Source of the DNA: Zerene cesonia
Lineage: Eukaryota; Arthropoda; Insecta; Lepidoptera; Pieridae
Direction of reading: 5' to 3'
NCBI RefSeq assembly: GCF_012273895.1
Contig: NC_052121.1
Coordinates: 10,705,475-10,769,474, forward strand
DNA length: 64,000 bases
Position numbers and translations under genes: made by a program. Of the stretch, positions 12,943 through 25,631 are shown piece after piece (the stretch's first letter is position 1; every line of letters begins with the position of its first letter). Below the pieces are notes generated by a model, which ran no database searches, had not been told where the DNA came from, and saw nothing but the letters and a program-made list of their open reading frames with translations.

Positions 12943-14451
12943 TGTACATATGCATAAATTATGGTATTACTCAAAATTCTTTCAACTTTTTTAAGTAACA
13001 AATATTTTTTTTGATATATTATTATACATTTCATTTTATATTACCAACAATAAACGTTATATCCCTACCAGTAAGTATAGTACCCTGCTATCCTAATTGC
13101 TTATAGTCTCCTTCTAATGTTACAGAATAACCAGGGAATTTTTATAATCGGCAATGCCATTTAAATCGAGCAGTTTATTGCTTACAATAGCTATTATATT
13201 CATACAAAGTACCATTTCTGCCAGTGAAACAGTACATAATACGCATAAATTCGGTATAAAACACCAGCAGCTTTGCTAGTCACTTTACTCAACACAAAAC
13301 CATGTTCAATTTATCAAAGAACTTTAATCATGATATAACTATGTGCTAACATTCCTAAGACAGCTGTTGACAGCTTGTGCAAGACGCTTAAAGACCTGAT
13401 GCGGAGCGTGTCGACTGCATAGTTCGCGACAATGACTTCAGTCGCCGTACCTTGCTAATATCTCGCTTTGGTTTCATTGAACAAAACATATTGTTCCCAA
13501 TAAACCACTGCTTCGTCCCGAGATTAACTGGTTAATCTGCCACTAAAACAATGTATTGTATAATACAATACGAGAATAATTTAGTAATTATTGTCTTCGT
13601 TTTAAATTTAAAAAATCCAATGGTCATTAATACTTGGGTATTATTAACATAACATTAAGGTTTTTCAAAATAAAGTGTATTCACATAACTAGCAACATTT
13701 GTTATTTTCTTCAGTTTCATTAAGAGGTAATAATACAAATTATAACGTTGAAGTGCTGACATTAGGCCATTATCAACCATAAACAAGACGAATTGCTTTT
13801 GATGAGAAACGGGACATTGATGCCAGAACGTGAAGCTTCCGGTCGAATCTTTTCACAATAAGCCCTTAAATAATATGAAACACAAAACCTTCCTACAAGT
13901 ATGAAGACTAATTGCAGTATAGTCATTAACAGAAGTACGATAAAAGAAAATTGTCAATTCTAAATGCGGCGTTATGAATTCAGTAACTCTTAAATAATAT
14001 CCATCAAACACGGCTACCCATTAAGAGTTTATTTTTCGGATCGGTGCCTTCAATTTGTTTGGACAAAGACTGTAATTGAGACGAAGTATTGATACAAGAT
14101 AATTGTCCTCGTGATTGGATTCCATCTGGAGGCCTCGCCTTGACCCATCACTTATCCGGGATAAATCTCAGTCGCATAAATAATTCAAGTGTCATTCGTT
14201 TCTTTTTCTTTGTCTTTCCCTTTGTCGCAGCCCAACTAAGTGGTTTAGTTTCGGAAGGAATGTTTCTAGTTGCATTTATACTTACACTGTGAAAATATCA
14301 AAAACAAACACACTCTAGCACTAGCAATCCGCGAGATTTATACTTTGAATACCCATACTTAATCCACGTACAATACATTACTACGTATTATCAGAATATT
14401 TTTGGTGTTTATATGCAATTTCAAGGACGTAATAATTAGTGTATAATATAA
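12943..14451. other. Unique DNA with one core-promoter-like site
   Basis: Apart from the TATA candidate at 13255 nothing was seen. A G+C-richer patch lies near 13380-13450. Confidence 0.4.
13255..13261 (+). promoter_or_regulatory. TATA-box candidate
   Basis: TATAAAA is followed 27 bases later by the A of TCACTT, near the insect initiator TCAGT, and then by AACACAAAACCATG, a good start context. The frame from that ATG is only 15 codons, ends at TAA and has no donor. This is therefore a promoter-like coincidence or the remains of a first exon. Confidence 0.2.
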
Positions 14452-14650
14452 TTCTTATCCAACCAACGTTCCAAAAACGAAGGAGGGTCTCAATTAGACC
14501 ATATTTCGCTTTGCCTTAGTTATTAGATTTCTGTGGGTTTTTACCGATTGTTGATTTTTTTTTGTGTTTGCTGGGCAATTGTTTAGTCCCATTCTAGAAT
14601 TTGGAGTGGTACTTTTCTTCCAGAGGCAATGCTGACCTTTTTTAAAGAAT
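14452..14650 (+). repeat. Diverged family D copy
   Basis: ACGTTCCAAAAACGAAGGAGG then TCTCAATTAGACCAT, followed by GTTTGCTGGGCAATTG and a tract ending ACTTTTCTTCCAGAGG. The opening matches family D with several substitutions. The downstream boundary is uncertain. Confidence 0.4.
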
Positions 14651-16653
14651 AGAATTATTGTATTCCTAGGTTAAAATATTCTGATTTCATGTAATTTAGT
14701 ATAGTTGTCAATTTATATGTGTTAACTAAGAAACCTTATCATATAGGGAGAATGATATAATGTTCTTTCCATTATTTACTATTAGGTAAACAAATCCTTG
14801 GTTGGTATATTTTTTCACATCATTATAAAATATTATGTCTTATAAAACCTAACATACTCATTCAATTTTATACTAAGTCATTTTAGAAGGTCAAGTAAAT
14901 AAGCAATAAATAAGCAGCTAAGCTCCTAATCATGTCAACATAACACCTGAACTTTATGGCCCTCAGTTATGAAAGTATTGTATACCCGCCGGCTTTGTAA
15001 CGCGAGAGGTGACGTTAAGTTGCTTTAAGTTATAGCCTATAGAGCTTACATACAGCGCTGGCAAATAAACAATCTGTGCGCCGTCTAATTACAACATAAT
15101 ACGGGTGTAGACAGATTTTATTTTCGTTCGTTTCATTATAGGAAAATTATTTAAATTACATTAATAACGCTTACGTAAATATTTTCTTTTTAATTAGACA
15201 TCATTTCGAAGGAAGGGCGATTAACCCCCTAACCCCTCTGGGGCTACGGCAATGAAACATTACGTCAAAAGCAAGGCCAAAAAATATCAGTACCTACAGT
15301 TCATGACAAATTAAATTCACGATATCAAGTAAATTAAAAGTAAATTTATACAAAAGAAGGTTATGAGAACTCAATGCTGAGTTTTACCATGGAGTGCAGA
15401 CAACACCAGACAGGAGGGGAGGACGCAGCATTGTTGACGGATTAACCTCGGCTTATGAGCTTATCACTATTGGACCCAGGCCTGATTGTCTGCCTATTCC
15501 TTTAAATTGTATTTAGTTTTACTACTGAATCAATTAAAACCGTTATAAGGAAAACAAACATAGCAATAAATATGATATTGTCATTAATTTATATCTTCCT
15601 TTTATTTATTTATTGGGCTTTCAATGAAAGCGACCGCTTATGGTCTGTCGTCAATCTTCTGCGACGTCCACCAGATAAATTAAATTTATTACATGGCCAT
15701 TATAATATCTTAGTCTTATCGAAATTATTTCATGCCGTTTAACAATAAGAACTGAAGAATAAATCTTTTTCCTCATAACCAACGTAGGGAAGATTTGAAA
15801 TTGAAGTCTTTTTGCGATGAAGTGAGCTTGATTGTAAAGCTATTTTACACTAAAATTGATGTTCAACATAAGAGCGTAAAAACCATATTTCCAATTACAT
15901 TTTATAGCGTAAGCTGTGATGTGGCGAACGGTGCAATTATATTTTAATTCGTTCTTCCTTTGTTGCATAACCTCAAAACCGTAATGAGTTTATATTTAAT
16001 GAGTTATCGCCGTGTGGGGCTGGCGTGTTTACGAGACGTAATCTGGGATTAGCCAGTGGATCCCACCCAACGTGATGGAGCTTATACAGAATTTTTATCA
16101 TTTGACTTTATTGCATCCGTTGCAATGTTACCTACATCATATTCTTTGTACTAACGAACTAGCCACGGCTCGCTGCGGTAAGAACCGTTTTTTTGAAGTT
16201 TTTACACTTACAACAATTATGGTCCTATTCCAAGCGAATATAGATAAAAAATCACTAAAATCTGCTAAGCCAGTCTTGAGTTATAAGTTGTAAAAGTTAC
16301 GTCGTGTTAGTTAGTGTTTTATATATATTGATAAACTCGTGAAACTGTAGCGTATTGCGCAAATCATTAGGTATGAATGAACAGTCGCTCCGCTTTCAGT
16401 GATGTATTTGTACGTTTTCTCCAATCGCAAGGCATTTCCATTTAATTAGATTAAAGTGCGCTTGAATAACGAACGCATAAATATCTACACATTCATTACA
16501 ACTTGGCTTCGATAAAGCGTAAAGATGTTGATAGTTCCCGTTTTTTAGAATTTATTGAAATCAGGAAGCTAGATCGCTGCTACGATAGTAGACTAATCAA
16601 TATAAATTTTTAATTCTACAGTAGACAGATAAGTCTCACTATCCATACTTAGT
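14651..16653. other. Unique DNA, no gene seen
   Basis: A short palindrome-rich patch (CCCCCTAACCCCTCTGGGG, about 15226-15244) is the only notable feature. No coding signal was found. Confidence 0.4.
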
Positions 16654-16667
16654 AATTGCACATAGCC

Positions 16668-16870
16668 TTTTTTTTTTATAGTGGGGAAATCTTGCATAGA
16701 TACCCACGGCTCCCGGGGATGGAGCCGTGGGTTATGTCGGATTCTTACCAACCAAAACCCCACTGTGTTCCGTCTAGCCACTTGAGTGAAGGGGCCACGG
16801 GAGCTGGTTAAAATACGTCCGCGACCCTTCGGCGGCTGCCCGTTGCCGGGCCAGGCGCATAATTAGAGCG
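16668..16870 (-). mobile_element. Poly(A) retroposon with 14-bp target duplication
   Basis: The insertion is bounded by AATTGCACATAGCC at 16654-16667 and again at 16871-16884, a perfect 14-bp duplication. On the minus strand it ends in about 11 A, so it arose by target-primed reverse transcription. Near its 3' end is a perfect 12-bp stem (ACCCACGGCTCC / GGAGCCGTGGGT, 16702-16713 and 16721-16732) with a 7-base loop. The body contains ACACAGTGGGGTTTTGGTTG. No open frame of note is present. It may be the 3' end of a LINE or a SINE using a LINE hairpin tail; I recognise the body as common in moths and butterflies but not its name. Confidence 0.9.
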
Positions 16871-17010
16871 AATTGCACATAGCCTGAACTGAACCGAATT
16901 TTATGATTATTATTATCTTTTTTTTATTTGAAAGGCCACCTGAAGGCAATCTAGGTTTTTGTTAAAAAATAATTATTTGTTCATTGTTTCTTAGTCTTAT
17001 TGTTTCTCAA

Positions 17011-17284
17011 TGTGGTAGTCGAGCAAGCTTCGGCAGAGATTAGACCAACTCGCACGGGGAAGTACCACAGGAGGCACTGTTTCTGACTGTCACTGGGGAA
17101 GCCAAAGGTTCGTTTCCTTTTTATCATACTTTCAAATACATTTTTTTTCTTTTCAGTCGTTCTTCCTGTCTTCTTTTATCTCTTACCCTTCACTTTAATG
17201 TCCGCTTTTAGGCAGCACATTCACAGAAGCACTACCTTTTGTGAATATACATAGAAGGTGGTAACCGCTTCTCTTCAGGCAAAT
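17011..17284 (+). mobile_element. Retroposon family A, internally deleted
   Basis: It starts TGTGGTAGTCGAGCAAGCTT and CTCGCACGGGGAAGTACCAC. It then jumps to a diverged pyrimidine-rich centre and ends near GGTGGTAACCGCTTCTCTTC and AGGCAAATTC, a decayed version of the family tail. It is opposed to the copy at 17875-18105. Confidence 0.7.
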
Positions 17285-17522
17285 TCAAACATTGTACACC
17301 CAATTACCAATATAAAAAAAAATATTTCGTAGTAAATTATAACTATAACAAATTATTGTTTTAAAAGCTAATTATTTGTATATTTATCTCGAAATATAAA
17401 TTTGTCGTATACAAATATATTATTACTTGAGAATGAATCACGACAAAAACAAATAAAACATTGATATTATTCATACAAGGGAAATAAAAAGACTAGTAGC
17501 TCAAAATAGGCGGGCTTTTTAA

Positions 17523-17660
17523 TCAAACAAAGTTAAACATTGGATGAATAATACATTTCTTTTGTCCAGCTCTGCGTCCCAGCTGGCCTCTGGCAAAGCC
17601 GTCCTCCTTGACAAAGCGAAGTCTTGCCTCTAGCGACTCAGTGTCGTGGTAACCTATTTT
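17523..17660 (-). CDS. Candidate terminal coding exon, unknown protein
   Basis: On the minus strand an AT-rich tract ending TTAATGTTTCAG is followed by 45 open codons and TGA. The frame starts in phase 0 with Lys-Ile-Gly-Tyr-His-Asp. The middle (SLEARLRFVKEDGFARGQLG) uses G+C-ending codons far more than the surrounding DNA, and the last dozen codons are A+T-rich. No internal donor is visible, so it would be the last exon. No AATAAA was found soon after the stop. It lies between two opposed family A copies. I do not recognise the peptide. It could be the 3' exon of a gene starting near 44.3 kb on the same strand, part of an older repeat, or chance. Confidence 0.3.
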   Translation of the reverse strand, partial: KIGYHDTESLEARLRFVKEDGFARGQLGRRAGQKKCIIHPMFNFV

Positions 17661-17874
17661 CTGAAACATTAACATTAAAAAATGCCATATTTGTAGGACT
17701 ATTGTGGAGGTAATTATAGCGATTTCTCTGGGTTCATTAATTAATTTTGACATGAATACCCAATGTTGATGGCAATTGCTTGTTTTTCATTAACTGTTCA
17801 CTGTTGCTTAAAAACCCTATATCTAAAATGTAAGTGGAAGGTCCTTTATAAAGCGTATGTTTAGTACATAGGTA

Positions 17875-18105
17875 GTGGCTCTGTAAATGCGCTGCCTGCT
17901 TTTAGGGGATAAAAGATATGGAAAAATTTGGGGAGGCAAGAATGATAGGACTAATAAGGGTTAGGAAAAGAAAACGGGCTTCCAGCTGCGTCACTCCCCG
18001 TACATAACACAGTAGCATTCCATTTAACACCAGTCTTCTGTGAGAGTGTGGTGAAGTACCCCTGGTGCGAGCTGGCCCTACTCGTGCCGTTGCGTGCTCG
18101 ATTCC
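17875..18105 (-). mobile_element. Retroposon family A, tail lost
   Basis: On the plus strand it reads AAATGCGCTGCCTGCTTTTA, GGGTTAGGAAAAGAAAACGG, CACCAGTCTTCTGTGAGAG, CTGGTGCGAGCTGGCCC and TTGCGTGCTCGATTCC. This is the family A body in minus orientation, without its 3' tail and poly(A). Confidence 0.75.
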
Positions 18106-21100
18106 TTTAATAAATAAATTCTGCCATTAAATAAACAGCATTCCAATAATATCACAAGGAAACCATATTATTTCCGGAAAATGAATAAAGTAGAAACAAT
18201 GCATATGACGGCATCAGCTGTTCAGTTCGGATCGCGTCTCAATAGCAATAATTATAATTGGTACAATGCTGTACGTGCCGCTGCTTGCGCCGGTTTCGTT
18301 TGCAAGTCACAAGTGGAAGCGTGAGTTAACATTCACATTATTATGAGATCACTCACACAACACACTCACAAAACTTAAATAAATATGCCAATATATTGAA
18401 AAATGAAATTTTAGTATCGATAGGATTGCATTATGGTATCGACGGATATTGTTGAAATACTTCGCTTTTATCTGAACTGTAATCAAATTTGGAGAGTATG
18501 AGAACGCAAGAAAAGTTACTTTTATCATATTTATTTTTTTGGTAATATTAACAAGGCTTTTGTAGACAATTCTATGGAAATTGAATAAAAAAATGGCTTC
18601 TGGAAATTTTGTGGTTTCTTCAAATCTCTCGCTCGCCTTCATCTTGCCGCGGATACAGTTCGTGCTTGACCGAGCAGCGACAATGCTGCCAGCGTCACCC
18701 AGTGGCCCACTGACACACTGCTGACTGCTCCATTCGTCACACAAACCACGGGTATTGTGATACATTTGAATTGATGGTCCAAAAAAGGAAAATGTGTACG
18801 TTAGTTATTTTGATTATTCTTTATTAAAGAGGTTTGCGGGGTGAAATATGATCTCCACCGATGCCTCCTACATTCACTTTACAATAAAGGAAATTCGACG
18901 GACGTTTGTACATATTTTAAATTAAAACTAATACAATAACATACACTATCAGTTCTATACCTTATAAAACCGATCACAAAAATATGAGAAACATTCTGTA
19001 AATAAAATACAAATGTCGATTGTGATTTATCCATTTAAATTACAACCTAATATACCAGGGCCGGAAAATAAACACAGATGGTCTGCTGGTCAGTGACTGC
19101 AAACAAAAGCATTTAATATAAACGGACATCATCGCAAACAACTTAAATATGAACTCGCTTTAATGTGCATGCCGTTCAACAAAGGACGTTGAAATGCAAT
19201 AAATATAATGTTTTTATACGAAAACAATGGGCAATGCTGGCTTTGTGTCAATACTATGGTCGTAAACTGTTTAACTGTGGCCATAATGTAGCGTGGCTTG
19301 TGATGCGGTAATGTATGCAAAATTGTAATTATTTCCTCAATAAAAACATGTTATTATAATCACTTCATAATAACTTTTGTGCCAATTAAAATAAAACACA
19401 AGGCATGATACGTCATGTAAGTATATAATAAGGTTACCTACTCGGAAAAACAGTTTTTTTTTAATTTGATAGCGCTTGACATTATTCCTTTACTTTAAAA
19501 CAATAATTATTACCACTTCAGTCTACAACAGAAAAAGAACTACAGAATATTTGACATTATTTTTATCAGTTTGCATCGTTGGTTGGTGTATATTCTAAAC
19601 GAATACATTAACGAAGCATCATTAATATCATTTTACAAAAGGCGCACACACGACACACTGGGTCAAGTTCACACACACTTAAACACCGCATATACCTATT
19701 AAAATGGAAAAAGAAACACGATAATGCAAGAAAATCAATCGTTTGTATAGGTCAACGACCTTGGCGCGATGGAACTTAATAAGACAGATAGCTGACTTGT
19801 GACGCGGATTTAAATGAATGATAAACATTTCGCACAATAGAAATGACCATAGTCATGAACTATATGAAGTTTTATACGAGACAAACATAGCCAAGTGAAT
19901 GTTCCGTATTGAAATAACCATTCCGATTATAGTTAACTCTGCAGCAATTAACTGAGAGCAATCGAGTGACGTGAATGATGATCAGAAGGCGAGCGGCGCC
20001 ATTACATTGTTTACTGAGATTATTCAAATGATCTGATATAAATAGCCCACAGTTATTATTAGAGCCGCGATAAATAAAATTATCTATTAACCCTGAAGAT
20101 GTGTATAATTCTGATTAGAAGCTTACACTTTACGTCAGTCTTGTGTGTAGTAAAATAGTTATCCAACTTAGTGTTATAGATATAGTTATGGATAAATTTA
20201 GGATCAATTCTTGGCTTAAGCTTTTACCATTATAATTCAGCTACATACTATATTTGTATTAAGCCTAAAAGTCATTTTTATTTTTATTTATTATAATATT
20301 TAGCTTATAAACTATAAACGTAAATCTCACGAAGAAATGAACACATTGCCCAATTCATTAATAATTATCAACAAGTTTAGCCTCACTAACACATCCTGCA
20401 TGTTTTTGTTATCACCCGACCTTGGGTAATATTATAATTCCCCCATAGCGTGTCACACAAGGCCGCTCAGCGCGACCGTGACAATTAACCCTCGGCGCTG
20501 TCACGTCGTCACGTCACCAGTTAACTCCTACATTTGAATGCAGCTCATGCACGCCAATTTCACCCCATACAAACCCCTTATTAATATAAACCCCTTGGAA
20601 TTCCTGAATGATTATCATGATCTGTCTGCGCCGTGACCAATATTCAGTATTATAACATTACATTATTAGTAATCATATGTTTTTCTAACCAAAATAGACG
20701 CATTAAAATAATGTCTATTCATAATCTCTACAAATCTACCTACCTATATGATTTTTCACTCTATGTTTCAATCAAAATGTTCACTCATCAAAAATTCAAT
20801 ACAACAATCTTGGTTCCCTGTTCTTTCTAGTTTTATAAATAAAAGTGCTTATATTTTGAAGAACTGTTACGTAATTAAATGTAAAGAATAGAAAAAATCA
20901 ATATTGAGTGGGGATTGAAATATTTCCATTCTATGTTGCATTTTAATGCCATGAAAGTAAAAATACAAGTAAAATGCACAGATGAAATGTTCTACAAACA
21001 CGTAAGCCCAATAAAGAGAAACGAAAACAAACAAACAGCGACCCTGCACCGCTGAGCGCAATTACATCAAACCGTGAACCCGCTGTCAATGCTCTAATCG

Positions 21101-21682
21101 CACGAGTCAATTGTGATATTGCTGATAAAAAGAGCTAAGGCAACGAACAAGCATGTTTGTTAAGAATTTGCGTTACTTTTATGTTTTCTTTTTTTATTTT
21201 AATCCAGATAAATTTATTTCAGACTCAATCTGGATGTTCTATACGAAACTTCAGCTACTAGTTTTAATGTAAAATACCCATAATTATCATCTAATTTATC
21301 TTAACAAACGCTCTCTGACATGAACGTAATCGTTATCCTATTTTGTGGAAACATTTTATCCAGAATCGATCATCAATATCAGTTGAATGTCGACCTCGTC
21401 TGCAGTGAGTCCCGCGCCTTAATTACAAGAAAATCTGAAGTCATGGGCCGGCCTTGCAACGACCGTGTGACATCACGAGTTCAAGCATTGGAAAACAAAG
21501 GGTTTTGTGGTAACCACGGACTATTAATCATAGCCTATTATTAGAACGTACAAATTTTCATCTCATCTTTGGAAAACGAAGATATTTGTGTTATAATTGT
21601 TTTCCGATTAAGCCCATGTTTTACCTCAGGCCTACATAGATTTATCTCAGATCTTCACACAATAACTGTGTATTATTTTAAA
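18106..21682. other. Mostly unique DNA with small G+C islands
   Basis: Islands lie at 18600-18750, 19980-20050, 20455-20520 and 21390-21510. In the first, both strands stay open and each has a plausible splice acceptor or start, so no choice is possible. At 21406-21509 (plus) a 104-base open stretch lies between CTGCAG and GGTAACC, an exon-like but weak arrangement. A TATAAATAG at 20037 has no supporting context. No repeat was recognised. Confidence 0.3.
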
Positions 21683-21890
21683 CTAGTTAACGCCGCTTCG
21701 CCCGCGTGATCAAATAAATTTTTAGTATGAAATTTTTCGCTTTCTATTTTATCCCCTTAGATATAGTTTTATCAAAAACCTTAGAGATATCTGCAGTGGA
21801 AATTTCAGTCCAATCGGTCCAGTAGTTTGGGCTGTGCGTTGATAGATTAATCAATCAGGTACCTTTGCGTTTTATAATATTGTTTTACAC
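21683..21890 (-). mobile_element. Helitron-like non-autonomous element
   Basis: The plus strand reads ACTAGTTAACGCCGCTTCGC and CCGCGTG at the 3' terminus, then CAATCGGTCCAGTAGTTTGG and GCGTTGATAGATTAATCAAT, and ends near TTTATAATATT. The blocks match 12521-12699 in order. The terminal CTAG is retained. Confidence 0.65.
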
Positions 21891-22221
21891 GTTCATAGGC
21901 GCACGCTATTTGTTAACAAAATCACACTACCTGCTGCCAGTCTGATGGCTATCGCAGTATTATATCGCAGTATATTTCGAGCTCGTAGCTTGATAACATT
22001 ATGTACCACCATTCACGCGTTTGTTTATGCTCTTGAATAGCAAAGTATTTTATCGGTTTGCAATTATTTTAAATATCTAATATAAGGCTTACAATTGAAA
22101 AGATTATATAAATGTACAGTAATCCGGTTGCTTCAAAGTTATTTTGTTGTTTCAAAATAAGTAGAATTCCCTTGGCGCAATTTTCGCAAGTACATTATAG
22201 CATTAAAATAAAACTATTTTA

Positions 22222-22280
22222 ATGTCATATTCATACTTTTTTAAGCGGTCATCACCGCCCATGAACATTCGCAGAGGTTC
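22222..22280 (-). repeat. Family A tail fragment
   Basis: AATGTCATA, a short unrelated stretch, then AAGCGGTCATCACCGCCCAT and GAACATTCGCAGAGG match the 3' part of family A with an internal deletion. Confidence 0.55.
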
Positions 22281-23298
22281 GAAAATTAAGTTTCATCTTT
22301 ATGTGTCTCAAAGTTGTCAAGCCATTCGGTTATTCCCTGAGAGACCATAATATATAAAACTAGGTGAGATTAAATTACTGAGTCCCTTTTTGGGATATCA
22401 GATTATCGTAGAAAATGTTTGATGAATAATTTATCAGCTGGTCCGTTGCGAAACTGAAAAAGGATTATGACTGGATTAAAATATATTGATTTATGCTTCT
22501 CTATTAATTTAATTTCAATTGACTCTCGCTCACATAATCAGATGTGTACAATATGCTATTTTTTGCTTCATTAGAAGTATCTACCTATTTATTTATTATT
22601 CTTAGATAACAGAATAAATAAATACAATTTTAAAATAAATCTAAAGTTTTATCAATAACACTATATACCAATCATAGAATCGTAAAACTGCTACAAATGC
22701 TTGAGTAAATTTCGTAGAAAACTTCGTTGGATGTTAGCAATTTAAACGATCAGTAATTAAGATCTAAGTTTAACGTTAATATAGTTAATAGTTTCAAATA
22801 TCGAGTCACAAAAGCGTATGTTTATATCGGGCCCAATTGTCCCGAACAGAATCCGTCTTCCATTATGAGGCGCAATTTATTGCGTAGAAATTTCTGGAAT
22901 TATTTAAAATTCCAACGATTGCGTCAGTCTATTCCGAGCGGATAATGAAAGCAGTTGTTATTGAGTTAAGATGAATAGTATTGTCTGCCTCGGCGGACCT
23001 GGCACGTGGCCTGACACTTCAGCTCTGAGTATATCTTTGCCTCTTTTATAAATTATACAGATCTTTTCTGATGATCTAGAAGACTAAAGGACCAAGTTCA
23101 CCTTTAAACACTGCTTCATTTATGACTTATGTGGATCATTTAATTATAAAAAAAGTTTCTAATAAAATTACAATAAAAACTTAAATATGCTTTAATTTAA
23201 AACTACTCTTCTCGTTTTACACATCAAAGAATAGTGCAATACCACAAATAATAGTATAATACTTAACTAGGCTCTATGGTGCCGGCTGCCACATAAAC
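22281..23298. other. Unique DNA, no gene seen
   Basis: No coding, RNA or repeat signal was recognised. A small G+C patch lies near 22985-23030. Confidence 0.4.
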
Positions 23299-23310
23299 AA
23301 TACTGCTTCA

Positions 23311-23479
23311 TGATTATATTATTAACCCAACGTTTAGAACACTTTACAGCGACCGTGGTCACGGTCAGTCTCCCCGTCGGGTAAATAATATAATGAATAA
23401 AAAAATTAAAATCCGTTATAAAAAAGTTTTTAATTTCTAAATGTATAATACTCGCGTAAAAACAAACACAAGAAAATAT
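23311..23479 (+). mobile_element. Foldback retroposon family E, copy 1
   Basis: A perfect 12-bp direct repeat, AATACTGCTTCA, flanks the element (23299-23310 and 23480-23491). Inside, an 18-base arm near the left end pairs with 23379-23396 at 16 of 18 positions, and GACCGTG/CACGGTC forms a further 7-bp stem. The core AACGTTTAGAACACTTTACAGC and the 3' block TTTTTAATTTCTAAATGTAT to ACACAAGAAAATA match copy 2 at 61011-61220. Direct repeats of this length point to target-primed insertion; the 3' end is not poly(A). No coding capacity and no pol III boxes were seen. Compared with copy 2 the left arm is shorter, as expected from 5' truncation. Confidence 0.8.
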
Positions 23480-23491
23480 AATACTGCTTCA

Positions 23492-25425
23492 CTTACTACT
23501 TGTTAGTCTGAAGTTGGCCAAGCGGCTACAGGAAAATAAAAATAAATTCTGCTTCTAAATAAATTATATTTCTGTCTATTTTATTACTATACTTGATTCA
23601 TTATACTATTCATTCAAACTTATTATATCAGAAACGGATAATTAAATCCATTATATTGATTCAATCTCTATCTCTAATCTAGCCCTAAGTTTCACATTCT
23701 ATTAGCACTATATATAGAGAAATACAAATAATACATTGAATTGTTTTGGCATTTACCACACATTCACTAGCTTTTGTTCAACAAACCATTCCTTCGCTAT
23801 GTAAATGATAGTCGCTTCAATTGGGCATTGCATCTGAATATCCTTCACCGTGGAAAAGGCAGTGACAGTCGATTTTCAAATAGATTTCTTAAAAAGTACA
23901 TAATTCATAATATAGGTATAAATATAAAATGTATTCACCCATATAACGCATTTTTAATTGAAAATCTTACGATACAAAGAGAGTAAAAAAAAAAAGAAGT
24001 CTTTCGCAGAAAGTCAAGCAAAAATATATCCTTTTAGTCGTAACTCGCAAATCAAGTGTAATTCTTACTCGGAACTAACAAGAAACCATCAGTGACAAGT
24101 ATTAATTAAATATCAATGCGTCTGTCTGTTGAACACTCTGTCGTTAATAGCCAGGCGGAAAGTTTCCCCGCCAGATGTCTAGCACTAAAACTTGTGAATT
24201 AATAGCCTACGATAGCATAAAATAAATAAATTTAGATTGATCTATATGTAATTTAACCAATAACATCGAAATATCATAAATTACAAGCGCATTAGGGTCT
24301 CACTACATCTATACATGCAGCAGAATTTGCTGAATTTGGCTAACACACTTTATTTTAGTTCATGTTTTTATGATGTGTGGGTAAATCTTAGGTTTTACCG
24401 GAAGATTTTACAGTATCATGTATATATTACAGGAACAAGTATTAAATCATTTTATTTCATATTATTGTTATTAACGTATTCAAACATTACACAGTCATTC
24501 AAAACAGTAAGTATGATGCATACAACAAATTCTACTAGGGTTAACTTGAATTAAAAGTATTCAGTCTTGGGCTTCAGAACACAAAAGTCCGCACGAAAAC
24601 AATAGAAAATCTCATCACGATATGATGTGGGCAGTGTCTGGGAAATGGACGTGATCTGCCGACGTTACGATATCTCCAATCTGACACGAGTAAACCAGCC
24701 TAATGTGCGCTAGCGTAGCCAAATAAACACTTCTTATTTGCTACATGTTATTCAAAGTTAAATGATTTACGTTGCATTAAATAATAATAGATTTTGTTAA
24801 ATTCGTGTTCAATTTTATGAACGATAAAGATAAAGTACTCGCCCGTGAATTATTATAATGTTTTCGGTATGTTCACGAATTTTGAAGGAAACCTATGAAT
24901 TCCGTACGATACCTAGTGAGTTTCTAGAGCTTGTGTCATAAAATAAACTTACAAATATTGTACAAATATAATAAATATTGTAAGACATTTTAATGACTGC
25001 CTAAGATGTACTTATGAGTTAAAAGTAAATCAAAACAATATATAAATAGATTGTTTATTATAAATCCATAATAAAACATAAATAATTACTTCTGAGCCTA
25101 CGAAATGTAATTGCTTAAATATCCAATAAAACACAAAAAGTGCTGTTTCCTTGAGTAATGACGCAAGCAAAATTTAAAAGCCAGGGCAAAGAACGGAGCG
25201 AGGGGCGGCTCGTTACTGCGAAACAAAACAACACTTCCAAGAAAACTTAATTAATTCCTTTCACATTGTATGAGCTAACGAGCTGTTTGCTCCATTCTTA
25301 TATTCATTTATACCTCCTATTGCATCTTGTTAATATTGTAATCTGGAATAATTAATGTTGTGATTTCCATTCAATACTGCTTTATTCATTAACTTCCTAC
25401 ATTATTCTATGTCTACAAACATCCT
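23492..25425. other. Unique DNA, no gene seen
   Basis: Open frames here are short and A+T-rich. A G+C-richer patch at 24600-24720 has no splice context. No repeat was recognised. Confidence 0.4.
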
Positions 25426-25631
25426 TCCTACTAATATCATAAATGGGGAAGTTTGTAAGGATGTGTGTGTGTGTGTGTATGTTGTTATTTCACGCAAAAA
25501 CTACTGAACCGATTGCAATGAAATTTGATACGTAGACAGCTGGACAACTGGAATAACATATAGGCAACTTTTTATCCCGATATTCCCACGGGATACGGAC
25601 TTACGCGGGTGAAACCGCGGGGCGCAGCTAG
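25426..25631 (+). mobile_element. Helitron-like element with (GT)n
   Basis: It begins TCCTACTAATATCATAAATG and ends GGGTGAAACCGCGGGGCGCAG with CTAG before a T. These fit the TC start and CTRR end of Helitrons, with a G+C hairpin-prone box just before the end. A GT dinucleotide run lies at about 25463-25479. The body contains CAAAAACTACTGAACCGATT and TGGACAACTGGAATAACATA. The inverted copy at 27927-28122 matches throughout. The element is non-autonomous, and I recall this type being described in moths as a microsatellite-bearing Helitron. Confidence 0.8.

Noticed and set aside
16593..16781. Open frame starting near ARRNTVGFWLV on the minus strand
   Set aside because: It reads through the 14-bp-duplication retroposon and its hairpin, with the end outside the element; no coding constraint is suggested.
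18349..18765. 138-codon minus-strand open frame, the longest outside gaps
   Set aside because: The first 55 codons look coding-like, but the remainder is A+T-rich and the plus strand has an equally good exon reading. No donor or acceptor settles it.
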